A stretch of DNA of 64,000 nt, from positions 11,163-75,162 of the forward strand of contig NZ_JAGGQW010000044.1 in assembly GCF_018613065.1 (NCBI RefSeq). The letters run 5' to 3'. Every line of letters begins with the position of its first letter. Positions within the stretch are counted from its first letter, which is position 1. Origin of the DNA: Bacillus sp. ISL-7 (GTDB lineage: Bacteria > Bacillota > Bacilli > Bacillales_B > DSM-18226). The translations under genes were made by a program, and so were the position numbers. The notes under the pieces were generated by a model. The model saw nothing but the letters and a program-made list of their open reading frames with translations. It did no database searches and was not told where the DNA came from. Positions 9,349 through 19,174 of the stretch are shown here, piece after piece.

Positions 9349-10705
9349 TTAGGCAGCCAATCTCATTTCTTTCATTTGTTTGTTAATTCGATCTACAGCC
9401 AGTTTTGTTGAGTTGTACACAAGAGTAATTAAATCAAAATGAACTTTTGCCTTTTTTCCAGTTCGGTATCGAACATTTTTTAATTGGAAGAACTCTTTTA
9501 AATACGCATTCACTCGTTCAACCGCAGTTCTTTGTTTATAAAGTTTTTTCCAAGCTTCAGAACCTCGTCCGGGTGCTGAATATCCTCGAATATCGGTATC
9601 AATCTTCATTTTATAGACCTTCTGGCATAGAGAATCATTGGATAATGGGCAGGTTTCACACTCTTTTGGTCTTACGTACTTCAATGAGCGATACTTTTCA
9701 TCATAATTTTCGTATCGATAAGAATGTTCTCTCACACATGTCGGGGCAAAATGCTCATCAAAGCCAATCATTTCACCTTCATTGCGCTTATTATAGGCGA
9801 TGATTCCATAAGCTTTCATATTCAGAAGTTGTTGATAGATTGGCACATAGTCATAACCAGCGTCCATAAGACCATAACGAATGGGTAGAGAAGGAAGCCT
9901 TTCCTGGATCCCTTTTAGGAGAGGAATGGCTGCTTTTCCATCGTTCAAACTAGCAGAAGTCATCATGGATTGTAAGATATACTGACTGTTTGTTCCCACT
10001 GCTAGATGTGCCTTGAAGCCGAACCAAAAGGTATTTTTACCTTCGCTATTTTTCTTAATACCCCAATTGGGCTCCAACGGAGCCTCAGTTCGTAAGGTTT
10101 CTAAGCTAATGGGCAATTGGTCTTCTATCGTCTTTTTGTAAATTGATTTTTGATTTTCTCTTTCCTGTACTTCTAATTGAAAGGCTTCTTGTTCAGCCTT
10201 TGGTTTGCGTCCACGCTTTTTTGGTTCATGCTTTGGCTTCTTCTCTTGTGGAGTGGAACGGTCTCTAGACTCAAAGTGAGTCGCATCTATTGCCACATCC
10301 TCATCACAAACAAAACCTTCTTGAATGGCTTGAAGGAGTAAAGAATCCTGAACCGATTCAAAGGCAGTAGAATCACTTAATTTAGAAGTAAGACGAGAAA
10401 AGGATGCTTCACGGAATTCGATCTGAAAATAGAAAGCCACAATCCAAACGAAACATAAAATCCTGAGTAAGACGTTTAATTAGATCTTTAATTGTTGGTA
10501 TTCTTTCCAGAATACGAGCTACCTGTGCATAAATCATGGCAGGATAATTAAGTTCTGTCGGTGCACCGTAAACAGACTTTTCATTAACTGCAAATAATAA
10601 TGGTTCAATGTGAGGAGTAGAAAAAACTGCTTCAAAACGTTTAGATGGTTCCAATTCATAAAAATTCTGCATGTCAAACAGGCTTCCTTGTCGTATAATA
10701 GACAT
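9349..10705 (-). pseudogene. IS1182-family transposase, frameshifted
   Basis: The frame starts at ATG 10705 (MSIIRQGSLFDMQNFY), behind GAGGTTGACT, and would give about 450 residues: an N-terminal DUF772-type domain followed by a DDE domain ending with YKQRTAVERVNAYLKEFFQLKN. Near 10410 the frame breaks. Comparison with the second copy in this window (31062-31595) shows two bases missing (CTTCACGG here, CTTCGGACGG there), so this copy cannot make full-length transposase without frameshifting. The rest is well preserved, implying recent inactivation. Confidence 0.88.
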
Positions 10706-11275
10706 GGGAGTCAACCTCATTCCATTCTTGATTTTGTTTGTTTGGTCACTTACATTATACAAGAATTTGGGGAGGTACTCCTTTTTTTAACGCTTGGGAG
10801 ACAAGGGATTGGAAATATGAAATTCATTCATATAACTATTTTATAATGTCTTCCACCAGTAGAGTTAAAAAGTAAAGAGAAAATACATCAATAGCAAGTA
10901 ATTAAACGTTTTGAATGACTTACATATATTGATATAAATAAATTGATTGAGTTTTCAAACATACACTGGATCCATTTTATTCGAATTAAGATTTTGGGCT
11001 TATAGAGAAGGTATTGACGCTGTATTGCAAACTGGTATGCAATTCGTTAGATCAAAAGCGGCATTATCTCTTAGAGCACACTACGCTAAGATGAATCAAC
11101 GATATAAACACCGATCTTCGAACCGAACCTTTTATATGAGCCTACTAAAAAATTATTTGCCAAAAGGACCCGAATGCTGAATCAAATAAGTGCTGAATCT
11201 TACAAAAAATTCATACTTATATAATGTTGGTCCCTTGAATAGTGTAGCAAATAATTACATCAATAGATTAAGGGG
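10706..11275. other. Gap with IS flank and diverged repeat
   Basis: The first about 130 bases are the non-coding 5' part of the IS1182-type element (shared with 31596-31720). Bases about 10845-11012 are a diverged copy of 58850-59172: both contain, in the same order, an ATTGATATA block, AATTGATTGA and a stretch reading AAGATTTTGGG(C/T)TTATA. A frame at 10947-11180 (77 codons) follows it but lacks a recognisable motif or RBS, and I do not call it. Confidence 0.4.
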
Positions 11276-11482
11276 TTATACATGGAAAAGAGCAAGCTTC
11301 AGCCTTTTTTCCATGTTCTTTTCGTCTCTTTTGTTTCGTTCATATTCTACCAATATATTTAGGAAAGAAAGATAACTGACTTCTTCTTTTTCGGCTTTTG
11401 CAAGTATAGCAGGAAGCTCCTTTGAAACTTCCGAAAGGCGGAGAGATATCAGGGCATCCTGAAGTTGTCTGATCTGGTTCAT
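11276..11482 (-). pseudogene. istB: IS21 helper ATPase IstB, N-terminal fragment
   Basis: About 60 residues match the start of IstB proteins of IS21-family elements: MNQIRQLQDALISLRLSEVS, then AKAEKEEVSYLSFL and NKRDEKNMEKRLKLA. The protein is cut after residue 65, before the Walker A motif, by unrelated sequence. The ATG overlaps the stop of the upstream istA remnant (AATGAACC), the translational coupling usual in this family. Confidence 0.85.
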
Positions 11483-11690
11483 TTGATTCCCTTCATAATG
11501 GTGACATACTGGTCAAAAGGTCGCTGTTTTGCCTCTACATTCAATAATGGAAACTCCTCTACATCTGTAGATGTTGGTTTATATTCAGCGGTAGCGCTTG
11601 GACTGTTCATCTTAACCTGGCGCTGGCGTTTTCAATCTATTCCTAGTTTCGATAAGAATTTCGTTCATAGGCTTGCTCCCTTCAAAAATT
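11480..11690 (-). pseudogene. istA: IS21 transposase IstA, C-terminal remnant
   Basis: Read on the minus strand, the frame upstream of and overlapping istB ends with EYKPTSTDVEEFPLLNVEAK, then RPFDQYVTIMKGIK and a stop that overlaps the istB ATG. A stop codon interrupts the frame further upstream (around 11625). Together with the istB scrap this is the relic of one IS21-type element. Confidence 0.6.
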
Positions 11691-11743
11691 CAACATAATA
11701 GATTAATATTCTACTTTTCTTTCGAATATGAAGCACTTTTTCG

Positions 11744-12604
11744 GGTTCTGGTGCAAAAAGTTTTACACAATTACAAGTAATCTCTAAATCTTGGACATAC
11801 TGGTACTATTACTCTAGAAAAGGACGTGATCAGTATGGAAAAGCAAAATTTATTTAAGTGGAAACATTATCAGCCAGACATTATTTTGTTAACAGTAAGA
11901 TGGTACCTACGGTACAACTTAAGCTTTCGTAACATAGTGGAGATGATGGAGGAACGTGGCTTATTCATTGCTCACACAACGATTATGCGTTGGGTACATC
12001 AATATGGTCCTGAGTTGGATAAGAGAATCCGTCGCCATCTCAGGCAAACGAATGACTCATGGAGAGTCGATGAGACCTATATCAAGATAAAAGGGGAATG
12101 GATGTACCTGTATCGTGCAGTAGATTCCGAAGGAAACACCATTGATTTTTATCTTAGAAAAAATAGAAATGCCCAATCAGCAAAGTGCTTTTTCAAAAAA
12201 GCCTTGGCTTCTTCGCATGTATCCTCTCCCCGTATGATCACAGTTGATAAGAATCCAGCGTATCCTGTTGCGATTCAAGAATTACAAGAAGAAAAAAGCA
12301 TGCCTTCAGGCACGCAAATAAGACAACAGAAGTACTTAAATAATATCATTGAGCAAGATCATCGCTTTATAAAGAAGCGAGTTCGTTCTATGCTAGGATT
12401 GAAATCGTTTCGAACTGCCAAAAAGATATTGAGTGGTATGGATGCGATGCATATGCTTCAAAAGAAGCAAGTTTTGTTACGGGAGAAGTCTGTCAAAAAC
12501 CAGAAAGAATTTATACATCAGTTGTTTGGACTTACAGCATAAGATAGGATTCCAAAAGGAATCTATTCATTTTTTCAAACTTTTATTGTATTTGCACCAG
12601 AACC
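11744..12604 (+). mobile_element. IS6-family insertion sequence, complete
   Basis: An 861-bp element with perfect 14-bp terminal inverted repeats, GGTTCTGGTGCAAA (11744-11757) and TTTGCACCAGAACC (12591-12604), enclosing one transposase gene. The 8 bases outside each end (CTTTTTCG and ATTTTTTG) are similar but not identical, so there is no clean target duplication, as expected if it arrived or was left by the replicative co-integrate chemistry of the family. It sits between an IS21 relic and a resolvase relic. Confidence 0.92.
11826..12542 (+). CDS. IS6-family transposase
   Basis: A DDE transposase; the reading frame opens at 11826 but starts more likely at MEKQNLFKWKHY (11835). It has an N-terminal helix-turn-helix (LSFRNIVEMMEERGLFIAH), a first Asp in WRVDETYIKIKGEWMYLYRA, a second in MITVDKNPAYP, and the Glu in NIIEQDHRFIKKR; all three catalytic residues are intact. 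Length (about 235) is normal for the IS26/IS240 group. Probably active. Confidence 0.93.
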   Translation: MISMEKQNLFKWKHYQPDIILLTVRWYLRYNLSFRNIVEMMEERGLFIAHTTIMRWVHQYGPELDKRIRRHLRQTNDSWRVDETYIKIKGEWMYLYRAVDSEGNTIDFYLRKNRNAQSAKCFFKKALASSHVSSPRMITVDKNPAYPVAIQELQEEKSMPSGTQIRQQKYLNNIIEQDHRFIKKRVRSMLGLKSFRTAKKILSGMDAMHMLQKKQVLLREKSVKNQKEFIHQLFGLTA

Positions 12605-12910
12605 ATTTTTTGTAACAACAACTTAAAAATGGTAATTTAAATAGGGATTTGCTCCTAAAAAGTGTTGTAACTTTTGGCAAACTAAAATCTATTATTAGGG
12701 AAGAATTTTTTTTCTCTTTCCTACTGTAATCCATACCCGTTCAAAAAAGTACATTTTTTCGAACAGGTATTTTTTGTTCAAAAATGGCCGATTTCAACGT
12801 TCGTAAAACTAAAAAAATAATTTACGGACGGTCACTGTTTTTATTATATTTTTACGAACGTTTTATAGTAGAATAAGAGAAATAAGAATTGAAGTGAGGG
12901 ACAAGAGTGG
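12605..12910. other. Relic of a resolvase promoter / res-like region
   Basis: Contains the inverted hexamers AACGTTCGTAAAAC (about 12799), TTTACGGACGG (about 12821) and TTTTACGAACGTTTTA (about 12852), the same type of repeat found upstream of the intact serine recombinase at 43258. It directly precedes the recombinase remnant. Nothing else visible. Confidence 0.5.
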
Positions 12911-13003
12911 AATGACATTACGAAAAACATCCAGGCCGACATTGTGGTACTGGATATGCCTTTATTGGATACCACTCAATTTAAAGATAGTCTTTGTATA
13001 AAA
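12911..13003 (+). pseudogene. Serine recombinase (resolvase) internal remnant
   Basis: About 30 codons (NDITKNIQADIVVLDMPLLD, then TTQFKDSL) align almost residue for residue with positions 80-110 of the intact resolvase at 43258-43872 (DITKNKKADIVVLDMPLLDT). Sequence on both sides of the match is lost, so the gene is an internal deletion relic: promoter, a short core, nothing more. Confidence 0.75.
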
Positions 13004-13087
13004 CTCTCCTTTTTTGTGCAGCTGCTAGCTTCTTCAGAAGCTGAAAACGTTAATGTATCAACGATGTGTAAACGATAAAAAACGAAC

Positions 13088-13125
13088 AAAAACCAAGCCC
13101 TTAAGTATCAAGGGATTGGCTTTTT
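13088..13125. terminator. Bidirectional terminator
   Basis: Stem CCAAGCCCTT / AAGGGATTGG with a short loop, flanked by A5 and T5. It could end the membrane-protein gene on the minus strand. Confidence 0.75.
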
Positions 13126-13200
13126 CTGTTTCCTGAAATCATCATTATGTTAATTTGAATGTCAATGCGATATACAAGTTTCTAATATTTTGTTCAATAA

Positions 13201-13689
13201 TTATGTATGACGCTTTCGTAGTAACTTTAATTGCCAAGGTAACCAAAAACCAAAAACAATAATGAATACAGGGATAGACCACAGAGTATGCCATCCTTTT
13301 AACTTCATATATCCTATTTGAACAAGCATCCATTCAGAAAAGAAGGACACGATCGTAAAAAGGGTAACATATATCCATTTCTTTTCTTGTTTAAAATAGT
13401 TAAGAAATATTGTAGCGTAACAGGAAGGGATGATACCCATACTTATCAAATCACCAATTCCTTCTTGCTTTGGGTCACGACCTAGATCAAATACATCTAA
13501 GTAATTTAACATAAGGAACACATCTATTACTATTGCTACATAGCCAGTCGTACCAAAGATAAAATAAATTTCTCTCCAACTTAATCGTTTCGGCATGAAA
13601 ATTATATAAATCAAAGCGACAGTACCTAGAGTAATTGGAAACCATATACCTTTTGCTGACAAATCTAAGTTTTGTGTAATTCCTTCCAT
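13201..13689 (-). CDS. CBO0543-like integral membrane protein
   Basis: 162 residues with five predicted membrane helices (about 17-33, 42-62, 83-99, 107-124 and 136-153). Wording such as PKRLSWREIYFIFGTTGYVA and WHTLWSIPVFIIVFGFWLPW resembles the poorly characterised CBO0543 family that is abundant and multicopy in spore-forming Firmicutes. Start ATG follows AAAGGAGACATATT. No role can be assigned; two further membrane proteins of similar type lie at 23996 and 34868. Confidence 0.65.
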   Translation of the reverse strand: MEGITQNLDLSAKGIWFPITLGTVALIYIIFMPKRLSWREIYFIFGTTGYVAIVIDVFLMLNYLDVFDLGRDPKQEGIGDLISMGIIPSCYATIFLNYFKQEKKWIYVTLFTIVSFFSEWMLVQIGYMKLKGWHTLWSIPVFIIVFGFWLPWQLKLLRKRHT

Positions 13690-13898
13690 AATATGTCTCC
13701 TTTATTATTATAAAAAAACAGACATTAATATTTCGTTCTATCTATTGCTGATTGAATATGACCATAAAAGCTTAACATTATTACTTCGTTAAAGTTTGAT
13801 TGAATGTTAATCAAGAATTCTAAAGAATGGAAAGCTTGGTAATGCACTGCTGCAAAGGACCCTTGCAAGTTGATCTATTTTCGTCATTTTATCTCCTT

Positions 13899-14906
13899 CT
13901 AAGTATTAGCTAGTTTATCATGATCCACTACTTTTGGAGGTTGTTCCATCCACCCATTATCGATCATTATGTTTGCAGCGTCTTCTATAAATTTTAGGAC
14001 TTCACCTAAAATTCGGAGGTAATTGGTAGATAAATCACGTCTGGAACTTGTTGACAAACTTGTCCCGTAATATCCAATGGCGCCTGCGGCTAGTGCATTT
14101 ACATGAAACATCATTAGTTTATCGGAAAAAGGGGAAACGGTTGAGTCTAATACTTGGTTATCCCAAGACACAGAAGCTGGAAGGGAATTTTTCATTTAAA
14201 ACGGAACTATAAATTTCAATATGCTTTGAAGCAATTTCTTTTCCTCTTGAGAAAAAGTTACCCACTTCTTTTGACTTTGCCACTTGACTGAAGCCAATGA
14301 ATGTTGACATAGCTAACACATTTCTTTGAATATTAGCATAAAGATTCGTTACTTCTAACGTAGTAAGTGATCTACGTTCTCCAAACCATCCAGCTAAAAA
14401 GTTTTGTTTTCGAATAAAATCGACTTTTTCAGGAGTCGTAACATATGGCGCTCGTATATAGAGACCTTTAGATAGTATAAAACATTTCCTGTGTTTTTGA
14501 GAAGTTTCTTTGAACCATCAATACATTCTGAAAAATAATCAAATACATCAGAACGTGTTGATAATGTCAACGAGATGCTGTAAGCGTTTAACCCTATTGA
14601 ACTCCATTGTTGTAGATAATAAAGAAAGTAAGAATCCGAAAATAATCGTGGAGCTGTAATATCAACATCTTCTTCTTTAAATCCATATGGAATGGGAATT
14701 TTCTCACCGTTAAAGATTAATGTAAGTTTTTTTATGTGTGCCTGTGCTAACTCCAATGCATATTCGACTACAGGACGAATCTCAGGATCCTCTGCTTTTT
14801 CCAAAAAGTATTTAAGTACACAAATGGATAGGCTATCATTCATGTAGGCAGACCACAGCTGTGAAATTTCAGCAGACGTTAGTTTAATGTAATTTTCACT
14901 ATGCAT
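13899..14906 (-). pseudogene. DUF3231 family protein, broken by frameshifts
   Basis: The gene would start at ATG 14906 (MHSENYIKLTSAEISQLWS) behind GGAGGAAG and end at 13899, about 335 codons, the family length. It is read in three pieces: 14906-14394 matches the N-terminal DUF3231 repeat, 14470-14200 continues in other frames (SKGLYIRAPYV, FLAGWFGERRSLTTLEV), and 14195-13899 is the C-terminal part (SPFSDKLMMFHVNALAAGAI, NGWMEQPP). At least two frameshifts separate it from the intact homologues at 41691 and 47159. DUF3231 proteins are helical, ferritin-like proteins of spore formers with no firmly known function. Confidence 0.82.
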
Positions 14907-14924
14907 AAGAGATTCTTCCTCCAT

Positions 14925-15625
14925 TAACTTGAAATGAAATCCTCATGTTATCTTTCCTAATCATGTAAATAAATATTTATCGTATTATGAATTCGCATAT
15001 GATGAGAGAAAAGTCTTGGCCACTTTTAAATTTAAAAAGGTTTATGATTTCATGGAAAAGTAAAAATGAATATTTCTTCATTTTAGTTTAATGATGACAA
15101 CATCAAGCTAGTGATTAAACTAAGCATATAATATACATTATATTCATCTAAACTATTAAAATCCTTGTTATACTCGTCATGTAATGTTGATTTATGGTTC
15201 AATTTGGGATGATTTTTGGAGATTAAAGTATTTGTCCTTTTTCTGAAGATTAACAATAAAATATTCCAACATGACCATCGCATCTTACCTTATATGCTGA
15301 GTTTCATAAAACCCTTACTACCTATCGGAAATGTTTCCGGCAATTAATTGATTTATGTTTTGGCAGTATGTTTATTAATCATTTTGAATTATTTTATTTA
15401 GAAAATCCTGTATAATCTTTAATATTTATACATTTTTTCGATCTTTGCTTATTGTGTTAACGAAGCAGGTTTGTTTAATAAGAATTTTTAGAAGGGAGTG
15501 CTGGTAAACAGGCTTTTTTTTTCTGGTTTGGAGCAGGAAATGCATTTTTGTCTACTTTTCCCAAGGTAAAAGGGAATACTGTTGTTTAGAGTATAACCGA
15601 AGTTTAAGAAAGGAAGATAAACAAC
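14925..15625. other. Gap upstream of the first SulP gene
   Basis: No convincing gene; a 66-codon frame on the minus strand (15083-15283) lacks an RBS and any motif. Around 15468-15528 a pair AGCAGGTTTGTTTA / TGGTAAACAGGCT followed by T9 may form an imperfect terminator-like hairpin in the leader of the SulP gene. The SulP RBS (AAAGGAAG) is at about 15609. Confidence 0.35.
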
Positions 15626-17074
15626 TTGGAGCAACTTTCTTATAAACAATCATGGTTCGGTAATCTAAAGGGAGACATTCTTTCGGGAATAGTAGTTGCA
15701 CTTGCATTGATTCCTGAAGCCATTGCTTTTTCCATCATAGCTGGTGTTGATCCAATGGTTGGATTATATGCCTCTTTTACCATTGCGGTTGTTATTTCAT
15801 TTGTTGGTGGAAGACCTGGAATGATTTCTGCTGCTACAGGGGCAATGGCCTTAGTTTTTACTGAATTAATAAGGGAACATGGACTTCAATATCTTTTAGC
15901 TGCCACGATATTATGCGGTGTCTTTCAAATAATATTTGGAATATTTAAATTGTCTCGATATATGAAATTTATCCCACGATCAGTTATGGTTGGTTTTGTT
16001 AATGCTTTAGCAATTTTGATTTTTATGGCTCAATTGCAACACTTTGTCGGAGAGTCGTGGATTATCTATGTATTAGTCGGAGCGACTTTAGCCATTATTT
16101 ATTTGTTTCCGTATATCACTAAGGCCATTCCCTCCACTCTCGTAGCTATAGTAGCAATTACAACTTTAGTGATCATTATGAAGATTGATGTGAGAACTGT
16201 AGGTGATATGGGAGCCATTTCACAAACATTACCTACATTTTTAATTCCTCAAATCCCAATTACATTGGATACCTTAATGATTATTCTACCTTATTCACTG
16301 GCACTTTCAGTTGTCGGCTTGATAGAATCGCTTTTAACAGCCTCCATTGTCGATGATATGACGGATTCAGGAAGTAATAAAAATGCTGAGTGTAAAGGTC
16401 AGGGAATGGCCAACATTGTGGTTGGTTTTTTTGGCGGAATGGCTGGATGTGCAATGATTGGCCAATCTGTTATTAATGTTAAGTCAGGTGGAAGGGGCAG
16501 ACTTTCGACTTTTATTGCAGGTGTCTTTTTGATGTTTTTAATTGTCGTTTTGGGGAAAATCGTTGTACAGATTCCGATGGTGGCATTGGCTGGTGTCATG
16601 ATTATGGTATCCATTAGTACATTTGATTGGAATTCTATACGAACACTCCACATACTTCCAAGAAGTGATGCAATCGTGATGATTGTCACTGTCCTAACAG
16701 TCGTTTTGACAGATAATCTAGCTATCGGTGTTATTACAGGTATTTTACTTAGTGCCATCTTTTTTGTGTCTAAGATTTCTAAAATTAGTGTAAAAAGTGA
16801 AAAGGAAGGGAATAAAAGAACATATCGTGTTAATGGGGAACTATTTTTTGCATCTGTGACGGAGCTTTTAACGAAATTTGATTACAAGGAAAATATCAGA
16901 ATTGTTGAGATAAATTTAAGCCGTTCCCATGTATGGGATGACTCAGCAGTGGCAGCAGTCGATAAGATTGTTTCAAAATTTGAAGAAAATAATATTATGG
17001 TAAATGTAACAGGATTAAACGAGGATAGTACAGAATTAGTAAATAAGTTAGCTAATAAACTGGGAACACATTAA
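15626..17074 (+). CDS. SulP family anion transporter (sulfate or bicarbonate)
   Basis: 482 residues from TTG 15626. A membrane domain of about 12-14 helices (residues 10-375) carries the family signature regions [38 protein letters not shown] and [26 protein letters not shown]; a cytoplasmic STAS domain (about 388-482) ends with [14 protein letters not shown]. The family covers Na+- or H+-driven uptake of sulfate, bicarbonate (BicA type) and other anions. It forms a likely operon with a universal stress protein 15 bases downstream, and a close paralogue lies at 19175. Substrate uncertain. Confidence 0.9.
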   Translation: MEQLSYKQSWFGNLKGDILSGIVVALALIPEAIAFSIIAGVDPMVGLYASFTIAVVISFVGGRPGMISAATGAMALVFTELIREHGLQYLLAATILCGVFQIIFGIFKLSRYMKFIPRSVMVGFVNALAILIFMAQLQHFVGESWIIYVLVGATLAIIYLFPYITKAIPSTLVAIVAITTLVIIMKIDVRTVGDMGAISQTLPTFLIPQIPITLDTLMIILPYSLALSVVGLIESLLTASIVDDMTDSGSNKNAECKGQGMANIVVGFFGGMAGCAMIGQSVINVKSGGRGRLSTFIAGVFLMFLIVVLGKIVVQIPMVALAGVMIMVSISTFDWNSIRTLHILPRSDAIVMIVTVLTVVLTDNLAIGVITGILLSAIFFVSKISKISVKSEKEGNKRTYRVNGELFFASVTELLTKFDYKENIRIVEINLSRSHVWDDSAVAAVDKIVSKFEENNIMVNVTGLNEDSTELVNKLANKLGTH

Positions 17075-17089
17075 GGGAGGTTATGGGGA

Positions 17090-17509
17090 ATGTACAAAAA
17101 AATTGCATTAGCGACAGATGGTTCAGCACACTCAAAAAGAGCAGCAGAAAATGCGATCAATATCGCTAAATGTAGTCCTAATTCCAAAATCGAAGTCTTA
17201 TATGTTGTTGATCCAGATAGAGTGAAATCTGATGTGCTTAGTAATTGGAATTCGGCTGATATTGGGGACAGCCGTAAAAGCCGAATGAGGGAAGTAGAAA
17301 GAATGGCAAAAGAATCGGATGTCTCTTATGATATTAAGATTTTACATGGCGAGCCAGGTCCTGTCATTGTTGATTATGTTAATAAAAATAAGTTTGAAAT
17401 CGTTATCATAGGAAGCAGGGGACTTAACGCACTTCAAGAATTTGTTTTGGGCAGTGTAAGTCATAAAGTGGCTAAACGTGCAAATTGTCCCGTATTAATA
17501 GTTAAATAA
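17090..17509 (+). CDS. Universal stress protein (UspA family)
   Basis: 139 residues, one Usp domain: KIALATDGSAHSKRAAENAI at the N-terminus and, near the C-terminus, the ATP-binding signature G-x2-G-x9-G-S (GSRGLNALQEFVLGSVSHKV) followed by NCPVLIVK. Proteins with this motif bind ATP and often modulate neighbouring transporters. It starts 15 bases after the SulP gene behind GGGAGGTTATGGGG and so is probably co-transcribed; SulP plus Usp is a recurrent pair in which the Usp may regulate the transporter (inference). Confidence 0.9.
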   Translation: MYKKIALATDGSAHSKRAAENAINIAKCSPNSKIEVLYVVDPDRVKSDVLSNWNSADIGDSRKSRMREVERMAKESDVSYDIKILHGEPGPVIVDYVNKNKFEIVIIGSRGLNALQEFVLGSVSHKVAKRANCPVLIVK

Positions 17510-17520
17510 ATAAACAAAGT

Positions 17521-17556
17521 AAAAACAGAACGGTTACAATACCATTCTGTTTTTTT
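17521..17556. terminator. Bidirectional terminator between usp and MFS gene
   Basis: Stem AAAAACAGAACGGT / ACCATTCTGTTTTT (one mismatch), loop TACAAT, T7 on the plus strand and A run on the other; serves the convergent genes. Confidence 0.85.
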
Positions 17557-17567
17557 AATTTTTTAAT

Positions 17568-18857
17568 CTAATTGACCTTTGCAGCATTCTTAATTAAAAA
17601 CTTCTGTTTATCAGGTTTCTTTGCGATAGCTGCACTTACGAGCCCGATAATTGGAAAAAACATTAGTAAAAGTAAACTTTCGTTGTAACTATGGAATTTG
17701 TCAAAACCTATTCCTAATGGCAAAGGTCCACATGCAGAACCAATAACCATTACCATCATCGCAACCCCGCTAATACTTCCCAGATATTTTCTGCCAAAAT
17801 AATTGGACCAAACGATATTAAGTGTAATTCGTTCCACTCCGCCGCCAATTCCCCATATTACCCCGAATAGTATTCCTAAAGTGGCACTATTCACTTTGGT
17901 TAACAGAAATAAAGTTAGCACTTCCAAAACAAAAACAAAGATTAACAATCGATTGGTACTTACTCTTTCTAATATAAACCCTGATATAAACGAAATTGGG
18001 AAGCCTATAATAGCCATTAGACTTAAAACGGTAGCCGCCAGTTGGGGTGATAATTGATTCTGGCCGAAAATGGACAATAAGTGAAAAGTTATCCCTGTAT
18101 TAACGAGTGCAGGAATACCGACACAAATTAATATCGCCCAAAAAGTCCTAGTCCTCATGGCTTCTTGTAATGTCCAATCATCATCTTGAACGGTTATTGT
18201 TTTATCGCTGTGATTATTATTTTTAGAAACAATGATCGGTTTTCCGTCTGGGTGCAAGCCAATATCTTCTGGACGATTTCGTACTATAAAAAAGGCAAGA
18301 GGTGCAAATAGAACAATTAATAACACTCCCCATATTTGCCAAGTCGTTTGCCAGCTCGTTAATTTAATTAGCCATGCATTAGCGACTGGGAAAAATGCCG
18401 CACTCGCAACACTACCTAATGCCATAAAACTCATGGCACGACCACGCTTTTGAATGAACCATTGGGGAACAAGGGTATTTGGAATAAGTGTCATGCTTCC
18501 TTGACCAAATAATCGAATTAAAAAGAATCCAATGGCCATCATCCATGTATTTACGACAAAGCTATTAAAAAAACACGCCAACCCAAGTAATAGGCTAACA
18601 ATCACCATCATTTTTCTTTGACCTAATTTATCCACCAAGCGACCCATGAACATCATAAGTATGCCTGAACATAATGTGGCAAAAGAATAAAGACTAGAGA
18701 TCTCCGAACGAGTCCATCCAAAACTTTTTATGTATTCATCAATAAAAACAGAATTGGAATATGTCTGACCAGGACCTGAAAAAAAACTACCTAACCCAGC
18801 TATACACACGATGACCCATCCATAATAAAACGTTTGCCTCTTATTTTCACTAATCAA
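17568..18857 (-). CDS. MFS transporter, OxlT-like
   Basis: 429 residues with 12 membrane helices and a central cytoplasmic loop (about 195-225). The N-terminal part (YYGWVIVCIAGLGSFFSGPGQT) and the loop-2 motif GRLVDKLGQRKMM are typical of the monocarboxylate/oxalate-formate antiporter branch of the major facilitator superfamily. Start TTG at 18857 behind AAGGGAGTGG. Probably imports or exchanges a carboxylate; substrate not deducible. Divergent from the second SulP gene. Confidence 0.85.
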   Translation of the reverse strand: MISENKRQTFYYGWVIVCIAGLGSFFSGPGQTYSNSVFIDEYIKSFGWTRSEISSLYSFATLCSGILMMFMGRLVDKLGQRKMMVIVSLLLGLACFFNSFVVNTWMMAIGFFLIRLFGQGSMTLIPNTLVPQWFIQKRGRAMSFMALGSVASAAFFPVANAWLIKLTSWQTTWQIWGVLLIVLFAPLAFFIVRNRPEDIGLHPDGKPIIVSKNNNHSDKTITVQDDDWTLQEAMRTRTFWAILICVGIPALVNTGITFHLLSIFGQNQLSPQLAATVLSLMAIIGFPISFISGFILERVSTNRLLIFVFVLEVLTLFLLTKVNSATLGILFGVIWGIGGGVERITLNIVWSNYFGRKYLGSISGVAMMVMVIGSACGPLPLGIGFDKFHSYNESLLLLMFFPIIGLVSAAIAKKPDKQKFLIKNAAKVN

Positions 18858-19174
18858 ATGATAGCCACTCCCTTCTTTAAATAATTGGTTAAACGCACAA
18901 ATCCCGGCTAATAAATTTCAAGTTACTCAATTGAATTATACTATAAACCAAAGGTCCCTATATCTTCCAAAAAAATTCTTTCAACACTATAAGTTACCCC
19001 GGAAAAGGTAGAAAAACATCGTATAACAAAGGAAGCTTCTCTTGTGTCCGCTTTCATGGCGTTTCACAAATTTGCCACAATCCTTTATACTTTGTTTTGT
19101 TAACAACGGACCCGACTTTCATGAGAGTTGAAAGTCAATAAAAAAAAACAAAAGAAAAGGGAGAGGTGCTAAGT
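18858..19174. promoter_or_regulatory. Divergent intergenic region with leader hairpin
   Basis: About 310 bases between the MFS gene and the second SulP gene. A perfect 8-bp hairpin, GACTTTCA / TGAAAGTC (19114-19136, 7-nt loop), lies in the SulP leader; it is followed by an A9 stretch rather than a T run, so on the plus strand it is not a terminator. A TTTACAATCC...TATAC segment near 19075-19090 could hold a promoter. Otherwise unremarkable. Confidence 0.4.

Noticed and set aside
9447..9803. 118-codon plus-strand frame within the IS1182-type transposase
   Set aside because: Exact antisense shadow of the conserved transposase frame.
10947..11180. 77-codon frame after the IS1182 copy (FELRFWAYREGIDAVLQ)
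   Set aside because: Protein-like in part but no RBS, no homologue recognised, and it begins within a diverged noncoding repeat.
15083..15283. 66-codon minus-strand frame
   Set aside because: No ribosome-binding site, low-complexity composition, nothing similar recognised.
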